From Meridianimaribacter flavus (GTDB taxonomy: Bacteria > Bacteroidota > Bacteroidia > Flavobacteriales > Flavobacteriaceae): a stretch of DNA of 64,000 nucleotides. A program made the translations under genes and the position numbers. Positions 16,602 to 25,965 of this stretch are shown piece by piece. The stretch covers positions 985,588 to 1,049,587 of the forward strand of contig NZ_SOQZ01000001.1 in assembly GCF_004366715.1 (NCBI RefSeq). The letters are read 5' to 3'. How positions within the stretch are numbered: position 1 is the stretch's first letter; each line of letters starts with the position of its first letter. The notes beneath the pieces are model-generated. The model was not told where the DNA came from. It saw only the letters and a list, made by a program, of their open reading frames with translations, and did not search any database.

Positions 16602-17099
16602 ATGTCAAAACAAAACTGGATAATTACATTTTTTCTGCTCACTTTTTTTTCAGGATTTGGACAGATTTTAAAAAAGGAAACATTGGCATCACAAGGATCA
16701 TCACATTTTGTGTATGCTAATAACAAAAGTTATTTTTTACAAGAAAGCATTGGGCAAGCCAGTGTAATAAGAACATTTAATACTAATAATTATAGCTTAA
16801 GACAGGGGTTTTTACAACCCATTTCGGCAACTGTTATTTCTGACCATTTAGATGCCAACCTACTAGGATATTTTTATCCCAATCCTTTTGAGGATAGAGT
16901 TTATGTAAGATTTGATGAACCAGTATATGATGTCATTTCAGTGACTATGCATGACATTTTAGGACGATTGGTGTACAGCAAAAGCTTTAACCCTATTCAA
17001 ACATTAACCATCAATTTTGGTGATTTGAGTTCAGGAGGTTATTTGCTGCACATTCAAATGCGAACAGAAGTACTTATTGCAAAACTGATAAGAAAATAA
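16602..17099 (+). CDS. Small secreted protein with T9SS type A sorting domain
   Basis: The 165-aa protein has a signal peptide (ending near FSGFGQ), about 60 residues of unrecognised sequence and a C-terminal T9SS sorting domain. The latter shows FYPNPFEDRVYVRF, DILGRLVYS, LSSGGYLLHI and a basic end (LIAKLIRK). Such domains direct export across the outer membrane and are usually cleaved. The cargo part is very short, so it may act as an anchor or partner for the co-encoded proteins. It is first in a rightward unit of three genes with gaps of 4 and 17 bases. Confidence 0.85.
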   Translation: MSKQNWIITFFLLTFFSGFGQILKKETLASQGSSHFVYANNKSYFLQESIGQASVIRTFNTNNYSLRQGFLQPISATVISDHLDANLLGYFYPNPFEDRVYVRFDEPVYDVISVTMHDILGRLVYSKSFNPIQTLTINFGDLSSGGYLLHIQMRTEVLIAKLIRK

Positions 17100-17103
17100 G
17101 GTC

Positions 17104-17751
17104 ATGAAATACATAATAATCATACTGTGTTTTGTGATGTCATGGCAGTGCAAAAGTCAGCAATTGTTTACCGAATTTGGTAAAGCTATGTCTGCTTTTG
17201 ATTACAAAAATTCTTTAGGAGAACCTTTAGATAATTTACTGTCTAAACCTAATTTTTATATGAAAATGGGTTATAGAGATGTGTTGAATAGTGATGAAAC
17301 ATTACATATAACACTTGGAGCAACTTATAATGGTTATGGTGCAATAGGAAGCGATCGAACTTTGGATAATTTTTTTGAATGGGATGTAACCTATTTGGGT
17401 TTTGAAGCAGGATTGGATTATAGGTTGTTTAGGATGAGAGAATTTTCTTTTTATCTAAAAGGATTGGCTTCAGTTGAGTTTATGATCCAAGGTACACAAA
17501 CCGTAAATAACCAAGTGTTTAATCTGGTTGGTGAAGAAGAATTTAATAACACCATCTTCTTTTTAAGAGGAGGTGTAATGATGACCTATCCTATTGCAAA
17601 AAACACATTGATCACTGCAAATTACACCTTAGGAAAAACAGCATTGCTTGATAAAGACAACTCCACCGATAATGAAGAATTAAAATTTATGTCACATCAA
17701 TTTGGTTTTGGTATTATCATCAATTTACCAAGTTGTAATTGTCCATATTAA
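17104..17751 (+). CDS. Predicted outer-membrane beta-barrel protein
   Basis: A 215-aa protein with an N-terminal signal whose SWQCKSQ could also be a lipobox. Alternating aromatic strands (LHITLGATYNGYG, YLGFEAGLDYRLF) and a C-terminal GFGIIINLP are typical of small Bacteroidota barrels. It lies between the T9SS cargo and the tail-fibre-like protein, suggesting outer-membrane assembly or anchoring. No function is assigned. Confidence 0.7.
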   Translation: MKYIIIILCFVMSWQCKSQQLFTEFGKAMSAFDYKNSLGEPLDNLLSKPNFYMKMGYRDVLNSDETLHITLGATYNGYGAIGSDRTLDNFFEWDVTYLGFEAGLDYRLFRMREFSFYLKGLASVEFMIQGTQTVNNQVFNLVGEEEFNNTIFFLRGGVMMTYPIAKNTLITANYTLGKTALLDKDNSTDNEELKFMSHQFGFGIIINLPSCNCPY

Positions 17752-17768
17752 AATAAAACCCAACAGTT

Positions 17769-19892
17769 ATGAAAAAAATTACACTTCTTTTAATATCATG
17801 CTTTTTAGCTTGTATTGTTACAGCACAAACCGACGGAATCAGTTATCAAGCAGTTATAATAGACAATAATCCGCAGGAAATTCCTGGTGTAGATATTCCT
17901 TCAAATAACTTGCCTAATGTGCCATTGAGAGTTCAGTTTTCAATAATTGATAACACTAATGCTATTGAATATAAAGAATCTCATGATACCACAACAGATC
18001 CTTATGGCATGATAAATTTAATGGTTGGTCAAGGAGCTTCAAGTATTGGTGAGTTCAATGAAATCTATTGGAATAATTCCAAATACCTTAAAGTAGATAT
18101 CGATTTGTTTGATGGAAATGGTTTTGTGGAGTTCAGTTATCAAGAGCTTACCTATATTCCTTATGTAAAGCATAGAGAAATTATTGCGACTTCAACCTTA
18201 GATGTTGATGGAGCAACAAACCTAAACAATAGTTTTACGGTTAATAATGAAAGTCCTTCACACCTTACAGGAAGTTTAATAGTTGATGGAGAAACAAACT
18301 TAAACAACAATCTCAATGTAAATAATCAAGCAACAACAACACTTTCAGGCGATTTGTATGTTGAAGGGATAGCACATTTTACCGATGGTGTTTTTGATAA
18401 TATAACGGTTAATGAACATTCAGCTTTAAACACGTTAACTGCTGATGGAGAAACCAATATCAATAATGCATTTAAAGTTAATAATGAAAGTCCAACTGAA
18501 CTTACAGGAAGCCTTGACGTAGCAGGTGTTTCTCATTTACAAGATGTGGTGCGAATTGACGCAACTACAATACAAACCGATGAAAACCAATATGGATCTT
18601 ACCCATTACAAGTTCAAGGAAGTGAACAAGGAATTGCCATAAAACTCAATGCTAATAATCCTGATAGAACTAAAAACTATTTGTCGTTTTGGGCAGGAAA
18701 TAATCAGGTTAGAGGACGAATAGAAGGTAACAACTACTTAGAACCTGTGGCTTTTGATTTTTTAATTGATATTATAGATCCACCAGGAGTAACCGATTTA
18801 ATTGACTTATTTATCGATTTTACTCCAGAACCTGAATTTGGTTTTGACCCAGAAGAGTTAATTGAAGATGTATTTGAAAATGAGTATTACCAAAATGATT
18901 TTTCATTTACAGCCTATCATTATACAATGGACTTTGTAGTGTCTATTCAGCGTTTAGGAGTTAATCTGGTAGCTGCTACAGGGTTTTGCGCTACAGGTGA
19001 TTGTGATGATGCTATTTGGTCATTTATTGATATGGCTGTTGATGGTATGCAATTGGCTGAATGGTACTTGTATAATGCGATAAACATTGGAGTTGCTTTT
19101 GAATCTGGAAGTGCCGATTATGCGGAATGGCTTAAGAAATATGATGAAAACGAAGTTTTTGCTTTTGGAGATGTAGTAGGTGTAAAAGGCGGATTAATCT
19201 CAAAGTCGTTTGTTACTGCTGAAAACTACATGATTGTTTCTCAAAATCCTTTAATAAGTGGAGCAATGCCAAAAGAAGACGAAACCCATTTGTATGAGCG
19301 TATTGCGTTTATGGGTCAAGTTCCCGTAAAGGTTATAGGAAAAGCAAATAAAGGTGATTATATTCTACCTTCTGGTCATGGAGACGGTTTAGCAATTGCT
19401 GTGCGTCCTAACGATATGAAAATAAATGACTACAAAAGAATTATAGGAGTGTCTTGGGGAGAATCTTCAGGAGAAAAACTGTTTACCTATGTAAATACAG
19501 CTGTAGGAATTAATACAAACGATATGGCTGGAGTGGTTTCGCAAATGCAAGGTTTAATGAATAATATGCAATTAAGTTTAGCAAAATTAGATACCAATTA
19601 TAAACCTTATTTCTTCGAGGTTGAAGACGATTTTGAAGACGGACTTACTGAAGTAACTTTAGTAGATATCAACAATACTTATATGGTCGAAGGTAAAAAT
19701 CAAAGAGAAAGATTGGAGAAGTTGTCGCAAAAAACATTCAATCAGTTTAAAAATAGTGACTTTGATTTTTCAAGATTTCCGTTTTTAATGGAAACCATAC
19801 AAAATCCTACTAAGGAGAATGGCGAAAAACTAGTAGCATACTATTCAAAAGTCATTGAACGATTAGAAGCGATTAAGCCGAATAAGGAATGA
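17769..19892 (+). CDS. Large secreted tail-fibre/adhesin-like protein
   Basis: The protein is 707 aa with a signal peptide ending TAQT. Residues 145-275 contain imperfect repeats of about 27 aa with cores such as VDGATNLNNSFTVNNESP, VDGETNLNNNLNVNNQ and ADGETNINNAFKVNNESP, a trimeric beta-helix fibre style. Near 455-580 the sequence SADYAEWLKKYDENEVFAFG and the following Gly-rich stretch resemble the self-cleaving or chaperone-type ends of phage tail spikes. That resemblance is an inference. No T9SS tail is seen, so export may depend on the two genes before it. Confidence 0.7.
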   Translation: MKKITLLLISCFLACIVTAQTDGISYQAVIIDNNPQEIPGVDIPSNNLPNVPLRVQFSIIDNTNAIEYKESHDTTTDPYGMINLMVGQGASSIGEFNEIYWNNSKYLKVDIDLFDGNGFVEFSYQELTYIPYVKHREIIATSTLDVDGATNLNNSFTVNNESPSHLTGSLIVDGETNLNNNLNVNNQATTTLSGDLYVEGIAHFTDGVFDNITVNEHSALNTLTADGETNINNAFKVNNESPTELTGSLDVAGVSHLQDVVRIDATTIQTDENQYGSYPLQVQGSEQGIAIKLNANNPDRTKNYLSFWAGNNQVRGRIEGNNYLEPVAFDFLIDIIDPPGVTDLIDLFIDFTPEPEFGFDPEELIEDVFENEYYQNDFSFTAYHYTMDFVVSIQRLGVNLVAATGFCATGDCDDAIWSFIDMAVDGMQLAEWYLYNAINIGVAFESGSADYAEWLKKYDENEVFAFGDVVGVKGGLISKSFVTAENYMIVSQNPLISGAMPKEDETHLYERIAFMGQVPVKVIGKANKGDYILPSGHGDGLAIAVRPNDMKINDYKRIIGVSWGESSGEKLFTYVNTAVGINTNDMAGVVSQMQGLMNNMQLSLAKLDTNYKPYFFEVEDDFEDGLTEVTLVDINNTYMVEGKNQRERLEKLSQKTFNQFKNSDFDFSRFPFLMETIQNPTKENGEKLVAYYSKVIERLEAIKPNKE

Positions 19893-19970
19893 TGGAGAAA
19901 CTCTTAACTTAATTTTTAGATTCTAAAAAATGGAATAACTGTATATTTACACTTCAATTGAATTGTATTT

Positions 19971-21572
19971 ATGCCAACTGACTGTATTCCGTTTAGAGAT
20001 ACCCATTATTTTTCAGGTCTAATTTGTGACTATTTAGAGGAGCAAGAGCCTTTAAAACCGTTTTATAACCGATTTCCGAAGCTAGAAAATTTCAAAGCGC
20101 AAATCGATGAAAAGCGGTTGTCGGTTTCATCTCAATCGAGAACTGTTTTAGTGAAAGCTCTGCAATCTCAGTATGAAAATGTTTCAATATCTCAGTTAAC
20201 AAAACAGAACATTCAGTTACTTGAGCACGATAATACGTTTACAATTACTACAGGTCATCAGCTTAATTTGTTTACAGGACCACTTTATTTTTTCTATAAA
20301 ATCATTTCAACTATCAATTTGTGCAAGGAGTTGAAACAACAATTTCCTGAGCAGCATTTTGTACCTATATATTGGATGGCGAGTGAAGACCATGATTTTG
20401 AAGAAATAAACTATTTCAATTTTAAAGGAAAAAAGGTACAGTGGAACAGAATTGCATCAGGAGCTGTAGGCGAATTGGATTTAGACGATTTAGACCATGT
20501 TTTTGAAGCGTTTGCAAGTCAGTTGAACACGTCGTCCAACGCTGAAACCTTAAAGCAATTATTCAAAGAAGCCTATTTAGAGCATCAAGATTTAACCCAA
20601 GCGATGCGTTATTTGGTGAATGCTTTGTTTAAGGAATATGGACTTGTAATTGTTGATGGAAATGATGCAGCACTAAAGCGATTGTTTATTCCTTATATAG
20701 AAACAGAGCTCACGCAACAAACCTCTTTTACTAAGGTAACTTTGGCAAATGAGCAGTTGAATGCTTTGGATGGCAATTATAAAATTCAAGTTAATCCAAG
20801 AGAGATTAATCTGTTTTATATTAAACAAGGTTTAAGAGAGCGAATTGTGGAGCAAGATGGTGTTTTTAGAGTTCACAATTCTAACATTACATGGAGCCAA
20901 ACCGAAATATTACAAGAGCTTAACGAGTTTCCTGAGCGTTTTTCGCCAAACGTTATTATGCGACCATTATACCAAGAAGTTATTTTGCCTAATCTTTGTT
21001 ACATTGGTGGAGGCGGAGAGTTAGCCTACTGGTTACAGCTCAAATTAAATTTTGAAGCGCAAAACGTGGTGTTTCCAATGTTGTTGTTGCGAAATTCAGT
21101 ATTGATAACTACCGAAAAGCAAAAAGAAAAACTTAAAAAACTTGATGTTTCTGTAACCGATTTGTTTTTAAATCAAGATGATTTAATGACAAAAGTGACT
21201 AAAACTATTTCTAAAGTAGCTATCGATTTTTCTTCACAAAAAACACATTTACAACAACAGTTTGAAGCCTTGTATGCTCTAGCTGAAGCAACTGATAAAT
21301 CGTTTAAAGGTGCAGTTGCAGCACAAGAGCGTAAACAAATAAAAGGTCTTGAGAATTTAGAAAAACGATTGCTTAAAGCCCAAAAGCGAAAACTAAACGA
21401 CCACTTAGAGCGTGTAAAGGAAATTCAAAATGAATTATTTCCTAATCATAGTTTGCAAGAGCGTAACATGAACTTTTCTGAATTTTACTTAGAATACGGA
21501 AACACATTTATTTCAAAACTAATAAGCGAATTGCAACCATTAAAAGGTGAGTTTTTGATCCTTGAATTTTAG
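19971..21572 (+). CDS. bshC: Bacillithiol biosynthesis cysteine-adding enzyme BshC
   Basis: This 533-aa protein matches BshC, which adds cysteine to glucosaminyl-malate in the last step of bacillithiol synthesis. Diagnostic stretches are CIPFRDTHYFSG at the start, TGHQLNLFTGPLYFFYK, FVPIYWMASEDHDFEE and the C-terminal coiled coil (about 430-490) rich in Lys/Glu. bshA and bshB are not in the window. A DinB/YfiT-type protein that could use bacillithiol is encoded at 25966. Confidence 0.94.
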   Translation: MPTDCIPFRDTHYFSGLICDYLEEQEPLKPFYNRFPKLENFKAQIDEKRLSVSSQSRTVLVKALQSQYENVSISQLTKQNIQLLEHDNTFTITTGHQLNLFTGPLYFFYKIISTINLCKELKQQFPEQHFVPIYWMASEDHDFEEINYFNFKGKKVQWNRIASGAVGELDLDDLDHVFEAFASQLNTSSNAETLKQLFKEAYLEHQDLTQAMRYLVNALFKEYGLVIVDGNDAALKRLFIPYIETELTQQTSFTKVTLANEQLNALDGNYKIQVNPREINLFYIKQGLRERIVEQDGVFRVHNSNITWSQTEILQELNEFPERFSPNVIMRPLYQEVILPNLCYIGGGGELAYWLQLKLNFEAQNVVFPMLLLRNSVLITTEKQKEKLKKLDVSVTDLFLNQDDLMTKVTKTISKVAIDFSSQKTHLQQQFEALYALAEATDKSFKGAVAAQERKQIKGLENLEKRLLKAQKRKLNDHLERVKEIQNELFPNHSLQERNMNFSEFYLEYGNTFISKLISELQPLKGEFLILEF

Positions 21573-21618
21573 TTGAAAAAAAACTTGGTTTCCTAAAACG
21601 AAATTCTAAAAACCTTGT

Positions 21619-21626
21619 TACTTTTG
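21619..21626 (+). promoter_or_regulatory. -7 element of guaA, predicted leaderless start
   Basis: TACTTTTG, an exact TAnnTTTG match, ends only three bases before the guaA ATG at 21630. Transcription should begin at or next to the start codon. Confidence 0.6.
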
Positions 21627-21629
21627 CAC

Positions 21630-23165
21630 ATGCAACACAACAAAGTACTTATTTTAGATTTCGGTTCGCAATACACACAACTTATTGCGCGTCGCGTTAG
21701 AGAGTTGAATATCTACTGTGAAATTCATCCATTCAACAAAATTCCAACTGATTTAGACAGTTTTAAATCTGTAATTCTTTCAGGAAGTCCAAACTCTGTG
21801 AGAGGAGAAGATGTTCTACATCCTGACCTTTCAGAAATTAGAGGAAAAAAGCCACTTCTAGCAGTATGCTATGGTGCGCAATATTTGGCTCATTTTTCTG
21901 GAGGAGAAGTAGCGCCTTCTAACACTAGGGAATATGGAAGAGCAAATTTAAGTTTCGTTAAAGACAATGAAGCTTTCTTTTCTGGAATATCAAAAGGAAG
22001 TCAGGTTTGGATGAGTCATAGCGACACTATAAAGCAATTACCAACCAATGGTGTTTTATTAGCTAGTACTCACGATGTAGAAAATGCGGCTTATAAAATT
22101 GAAGGAGAACAAACCTACGCTATTCAATTTCACCCTGAAGTATATCACAGTACAGATGGAAAACAGTTATTAGAAAATTTCTTAGTAACTATAGCTAATG
22201 TTGAACAAGATTGGACACCTCAATCGTTTGTTGAAGAGACAGTTGATGCGCTTAAAGCGCAGTTAGGTAATGATAAAGTTGTGCTAGGGCTTTCAGGAGG
22301 AGTAGACTCTTCGGTAGCTGCAATTTTATTACACAAAGCCATAGGTAAAAACCTGTATTGCATTTTTGTAAACAACGGATTACTACGTAAAAACGAGTTT
22401 GAAAGTGTACTTAAGCAATACGAAGGCATGGGACTTAATGTAAAAGGCGTTGATGCTTCGGCACGCTTTTTGGATGCTTTGGAAGATGTAAGCGATCCTG
22501 AGCTTAAACGTAAAGCTATTGGTCGCGTGTTCATTGAAGTTTTTGATGATGAAGCACATCTTATTGAAGATGTAAAATGGTTAGCGCAAGGGACTATTTA
22601 TCCTGATGTTATAGAAAGTGTTTCTGCAACAGGAGGACCAAGCGCAACAATTAAAAGTCATCATAATGTTGGAGGATTACCAGATTTTATGAAGCTAAAA
22701 ATAGTAGAGCCATTAAAAGCTTTATTTAAGGATGAGGTTCGTCGTGTAGGTGCTTCAATGGGAATGGATAAAGACATTCTAGGTCGTCATCCTTTTCCAG
22801 GTCCAGGATTAGCAATTCGTATTTTAGGAAGTCTAAACAGAGAAAATGTTCGTATATTACAAGAGGTAGACGCTATTTTTATAGATAATCTTAAAGCTTG
22901 GGATTTATACGATAAGGTATGGCAAGCAGGTGCAATCTTGTTGCCTGTAAACAGTGTAGGTGTTATGGGAGATGAGCGTACATACGAAAAATGTGTTGCG
23001 CTAAGAGCTGTAGAAAGTACTGATGGTATGACTGCTGACTGGGTAAATTTACCTTATGAGTTTTTACAAAAAACTTCTAATGAAATAATAAACAAAGTAA
23101 AAGGCGTTAATAGAGTAGTATACGATATTAGTTCAAAACCGCCTGCTACTATTGAATGGGAATAA
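21630..23165 (+). CDS. guaA: GMP synthase (glutamine-hydrolysing)
   Basis: Converts XMP to GMP. The ATG at 21630 ([17 protein letters not shown]) is preferred over a TTG five codons upstream, which adds only MLLLH and lies within the promoter. The class I glutamine amidotransferase domain has Cys in [12 protein letters not shown] and His-Glu in FHPEVYHS. The ATP pyrophosphatase has the loop [12 protein letters not shown], and the C-terminal dimerisation domain ends PPATIEWE. Length (511 aa) is normal. Confidence 0.97.
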   Translation: MQHNKVLILDFGSQYTQLIARRVRELNIYCEIHPFNKIPTDLDSFKSVILSGSPNSVRGEDVLHPDLSEIRGKKPLLAVCYGAQYLAHFSGGEVAPSNTREYGRANLSFVKDNEAFFSGISKGSQVWMSHSDTIKQLPTNGVLLASTHDVENAAYKIEGEQTYAIQFHPEVYHSTDGKQLLENFLVTIANVEQDWTPQSFVEETVDALKAQLGNDKVVLGLSGGVDSSVAAILLHKAIGKNLYCIFVNNGLLRKNEFESVLKQYEGMGLNVKGVDASARFLDALEDVSDPELKRKAIGRVFIEVFDDEAHLIEDVKWLAQGTIYPDVIESVSATGGPSATIKSHHNVGGLPDFMKLKIVEPLKALFKDEVRRVGASMGMDKDILGRHPFPGPGLAIRILGSLNRENVRILQEVDAIFIDNLKAWDLYDKVWQAGAILLPVNSVGVMGDERTYEKCVALRAVESTDGMTADWVNLPYEFLQKTSNEIINKVKGVNRVVYDISSKPPATIEWE

Positions 23166-23170
23166 CAACG

Positions 23171-23213
23171 TCCTGCTAAGCAGGAATCCTTAATCTTTTT
23201 GGATTAGGATTTT
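23171..23213 (+). terminator. Double hairpin after guaA
   Basis: The first hairpin is TCCTGC/GCAGGA with a TAA loop. The second pairs AATCCTTAATC with GATTAGGATT around a T-rich loop and ends in TTTT. The first belongs to the recurring palindrome type seen at 8127. Confidence 0.65.
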
Positions 23214-23225
23214 AAAGTAAATTAT

Positions 23226-25136
23226 ATGAAGAAACTTGTTTTAATAGCTATCATTTTTTTTGCAACATGTATTACAGCATTTGCACAAGATTTTAAAACA
23301 CACAAAGTAAAACAAGGAGAAACTATTGAAGACATTGCCAAACAATATTTGGTAACACCTTTTGATATTTATGCTTTAAATCCTGATGCTAAAAAAGGCC
23401 TAAAGGTTAATACGGTTTTAATAATTCCTACTTCAAAAGTAAAAGAAGAAGATCTCACTACCGAAACTAAAGAAATTATTGGTTTTAGAACTCATAAGAC
23501 CAAGCGAAAAGAAACGCTTTACAGTATTTCTAAGGAATACGATATTGAAATTGATGAGATTAAAAAGCACAATACCTTTTTATATGCCAATAATTTAAGA
23601 AAAGGCGATAAGCTAAAAATTCCTAGATATAAAACTGTAGTATCTAAAGTTACTATTGATAATAGTATCAAAAAGTATAAGGTTTTACCAAAGGAAGGAA
23701 AATGGCGTGTTGCTTATAAGTTTGGAATAACTGTACCACAGTTAGAAGCTCTAAACCCTAATATGAATGAGGTTTTACAACCTGGAGACGAGCTCAATGT
23801 TCCTAATATTTCTAATAATGAAGAAAAAGTAATTGAGGAAAATTACAATTACTATACGGTTTTAAAGAGCGAAGGTTATATGGCTTTAAACCGAAAGTTA
23901 GGATTAACACAAGAGCAGTTAGAAACTCTAAATCCTGAGCTTAAAGAAAGTGGTTTAAAACTAGGAATGGTGTTAAAAGTACCATCAGATGTTGATACTA
24001 CAATTTCAACTAATGATGTAGCAAATACCAATTTGACTAGTCATCTTAAAAACTTCAATACTAAGCGTATTGCTTTAATGATGCCTTACCGATTGAATCG
24101 AATAGATATTGACTCAATTGCTGATGTGAAAAGAGCGATTAGAACAGACAGTCGTTTGTCTATCTCATTAGATTTTCATGCAGGAATGCTGTATGCTTTA
24201 GATTCGGCTAAACGATTAGGAATTTCTACGTATTTAAAAGTGTTTGATACTAGAGATCATGCTAGTGAGGTTACTAAAATTTTAAATTCAAATGACTTTT
24301 CAGATTATGATGCTGTAATTGGTCCATTAATGCCAGATAATTTTGATCGTGTAGCTTCAGATTTAAAACGCGATAACATTCCTGTGATTTCGCCATTTAC
24401 AACACCAAAGAACTTATATGATAACGTGTATCAAACTGTACCATCTTCTGATTTGCTACAAAAAGCAATGATTAATTTTGTGAAGTTAGACACATTACCA
24501 AAACACATTGTTATCATTTCTGATGCTAAAAATAAAGCGGTGAGTAGCATGATAAGATCTGAACTCGCTGCATCAAAACAAATCTTTTCAAGAAAGGATA
24601 AAGACGGAAAAGACTCAAATTATATTTTAATTTCTGATTTGGATGGTGTTTTTAAACCAGGAAGAAATATAGTTTTTCTAGAAACCTCAAACGAAGCTTT
24701 TGCATCTAATGTTATAAGTATGCTTAATGGTATTCATAACGATGAGCAACAAATAGTACTTATGACTACTAATAAAAATAGTGCTTTTGAAGGTGAAAAT
24801 ATTTCAAACTACCATTTGTCTAACTTAAAGTTTCATTATCCTTCAGCAAATAAAACATTTAGCTCTTCAACTACAAATGGATTTGTGAATGCTTATAAGA
24901 GAGAACATAATGGTGTTGAACCTAACAAATATGCTGTAAGAGGTTTTGACTTAACTCTAGATGTGCTAATGCGATTAGCGTCTGAAGAAGACTTATTTGA
25001 CGCTTCAGGAAGTGAGATAGAAACAGAGTATGTTGAGAATAAATTCCGTTATTCTAAAAAACTTTTTGGAGGTTACTTTAATGAAGCGGTTTATATTGTT
25101 AAGTACGACGATTTAACAATTGTTGAGGCTAAGTAA
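23226..25136 (+). CDS. LysM-repeat protein with periplasmic-binding-type C-terminal domain
   Basis: The protein is 636 aa with a signal peptide ending AFAQ. Four LysM modules follow at about residues 24-68, 88-132, 150-193 and 210-254 (KVKQGETIEDIAKQYLV, THKTKRKETLYSISKEYDI), predicted to bind peptidoglycan. The C-terminal 350 residues (from IALMMPYRLNRIDID) look like a type 1 periplasmic binding fold related to LpoA/YraM-like proteins. A role in cell-wall synthesis control is plausible but inferred. Confidence 0.85.
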   Translation: MKKLVLIAIIFFATCITAFAQDFKTHKVKQGETIEDIAKQYLVTPFDIYALNPDAKKGLKVNTVLIIPTSKVKEEDLTTETKEIIGFRTHKTKRKETLYSISKEYDIEIDEIKKHNTFLYANNLRKGDKLKIPRYKTVVSKVTIDNSIKKYKVLPKEGKWRVAYKFGITVPQLEALNPNMNEVLQPGDELNVPNISNNEEKVIEENYNYYTVLKSEGYMALNRKLGLTQEQLETLNPELKESGLKLGMVLKVPSDVDTTISTNDVANTNLTSHLKNFNTKRIALMMPYRLNRIDIDSIADVKRAIRTDSRLSISLDFHAGMLYALDSAKRLGISTYLKVFDTRDHASEVTKILNSNDFSDYDAVIGPLMPDNFDRVASDLKRDNIPVISPFTTPKNLYDNVYQTVPSSDLLQKAMINFVKLDTLPKHIVIISDAKNKAVSSMIRSELAASKQIFSRKDKDGKDSNYILISDLDGVFKPGRNIVFLETSNEAFASNVISMLNGIHNDEQQIVLMTTNKNSAFEGENISNYHLSNLKFHYPSANKTFSSSTTNGFVNAYKREHNGVEPNKYAVRGFDLTLDVLMRLASEEDLFDASGSEIETEYVENKFRYSKKLFGGYFNEAVYIVKYDDLTIVEAK

Positions 25137-25178
25137 AATACTTTATACTATTTAGAGTGTAACTAGCGTTTTAAAAAC

Positions 25179-25727
25179 ATGTTACAGCTTAAATCCATAT
25201 TCTTATTTTTAAGTATTGTGTTATTATCTACTTCAAACGAGGTTACAATCTCTTGGAGAAATAACTACAAACTAAGTTGGGAACACTTTAAAGGTCAACC
25301 TCAAAAAAATACTGATGCTGTTGCAGTAACTGCGTCAGGAATTACATTTTCTTATAGTTTAAAACATAGAAATTCTAAAGTAATTGATTTTACAGCCAAT
25401 GTTGAAGCACATTTTTATCCTGAAAAATCTTGGTATATAAAAGAGCGAGCCAATCAATATATTTTGGCTCATGAGCAATTGCATTTTGATATAACTGAGT
25501 TGCATGTTAGAAAATTAAGACATCAAATAAGTCAAGTTAAGATTAATAATTTTCTCAAGAAAACACTGGATAGATTGCACCAAAACAGCAATGAAGAATT
25601 AGCTAAAATGCAAAAGCGTTACGATACTGAAAGTCATAATTCCATAAACACCGAAGCTCAAACTAAATGGCAAAAGTTTGTTGCTAAAGAACTTGAAAAA
25701 TACGAAGCTTATAAATCTGCAGATTAA
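25179..25727 (+). CDS. DUF922-type secreted protein with HExxH motif
   Basis: A 182-aa protein with an N-terminal hydrophobic signal (IFLFLSIVLLSTSN). The sequence LAHEQLHFDITELHVR contains HEQLH, a zinc-metallopeptidase-like HExxH. The opening ISWRNNYKLSWEHFKG fits the DUF922 family. Protease activity has not been shown for it as far as I know. Its TAA stop is followed at once by the GTG of the DUF3820 gene. Confidence 0.8.
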   Translation: MLQLKSIFLFLSIVLLSTSNEVTISWRNNYKLSWEHFKGQPQKNTDAVAVTASGITFSYSLKHRNSKVIDFTANVEAHFYPEKSWYIKERANQYILAHEQLHFDITELHVRKLRHQISQVKINNFLKKTLDRLHQNSNEELAKMQKRYDTESHNSINTEAQTKWQKFVAKELEKYEAYKSAD

Positions 25728-25958
25728 GTGATACAACCCGATAAAGATTTTCTTATAAAATTAGCACATTACAAAATGCCTTACGGTAAATATGAAGGAA
25801 GAGACCTTATTGATTTGCCTGAGTATTATGTGGTTTGGTATCATAATAAAGGGTTTCCAAAAGGAAAGTTAGGAGAGATGCTTCAAACCGTTTATGAGTT
25901 AAAAATAAATGGATTGGAAGATCTAATTAGGAATATTAAAAAGCAATATCCTAAGTAA
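25728..25958 (+). CDS. DUF3820 small protein
   Basis: A 76-aa protein with the family core MPYGKYEGRDLIDLPEYY and WYHNKGFPKGKLG. GTG at 25728 is taken as the start because the first ATG falls inside the conserved core. GTG directly follows the preceding stop, implying coupled translation. Its core resembles the C-terminal domain of the exonuclease at 2378. The function is unknown. Confidence 0.85.
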   Translation: MIQPDKDFLIKLAHYKMPYGKYEGRDLIDLPEYYVVWYHNKGFPKGKLGEMLQTVYELKINGLEDLIRNIKKQYPK

Positions 25959-25965
25959 GTAGTTT

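Noticed and set aside
16463..16720. 85-codon plus-strand ORF overlapping the T9SS-cargo start
   Set aside because: It spans the GGACAA/promoter region and overlaps the well-supported gene at 16602 in another frame.
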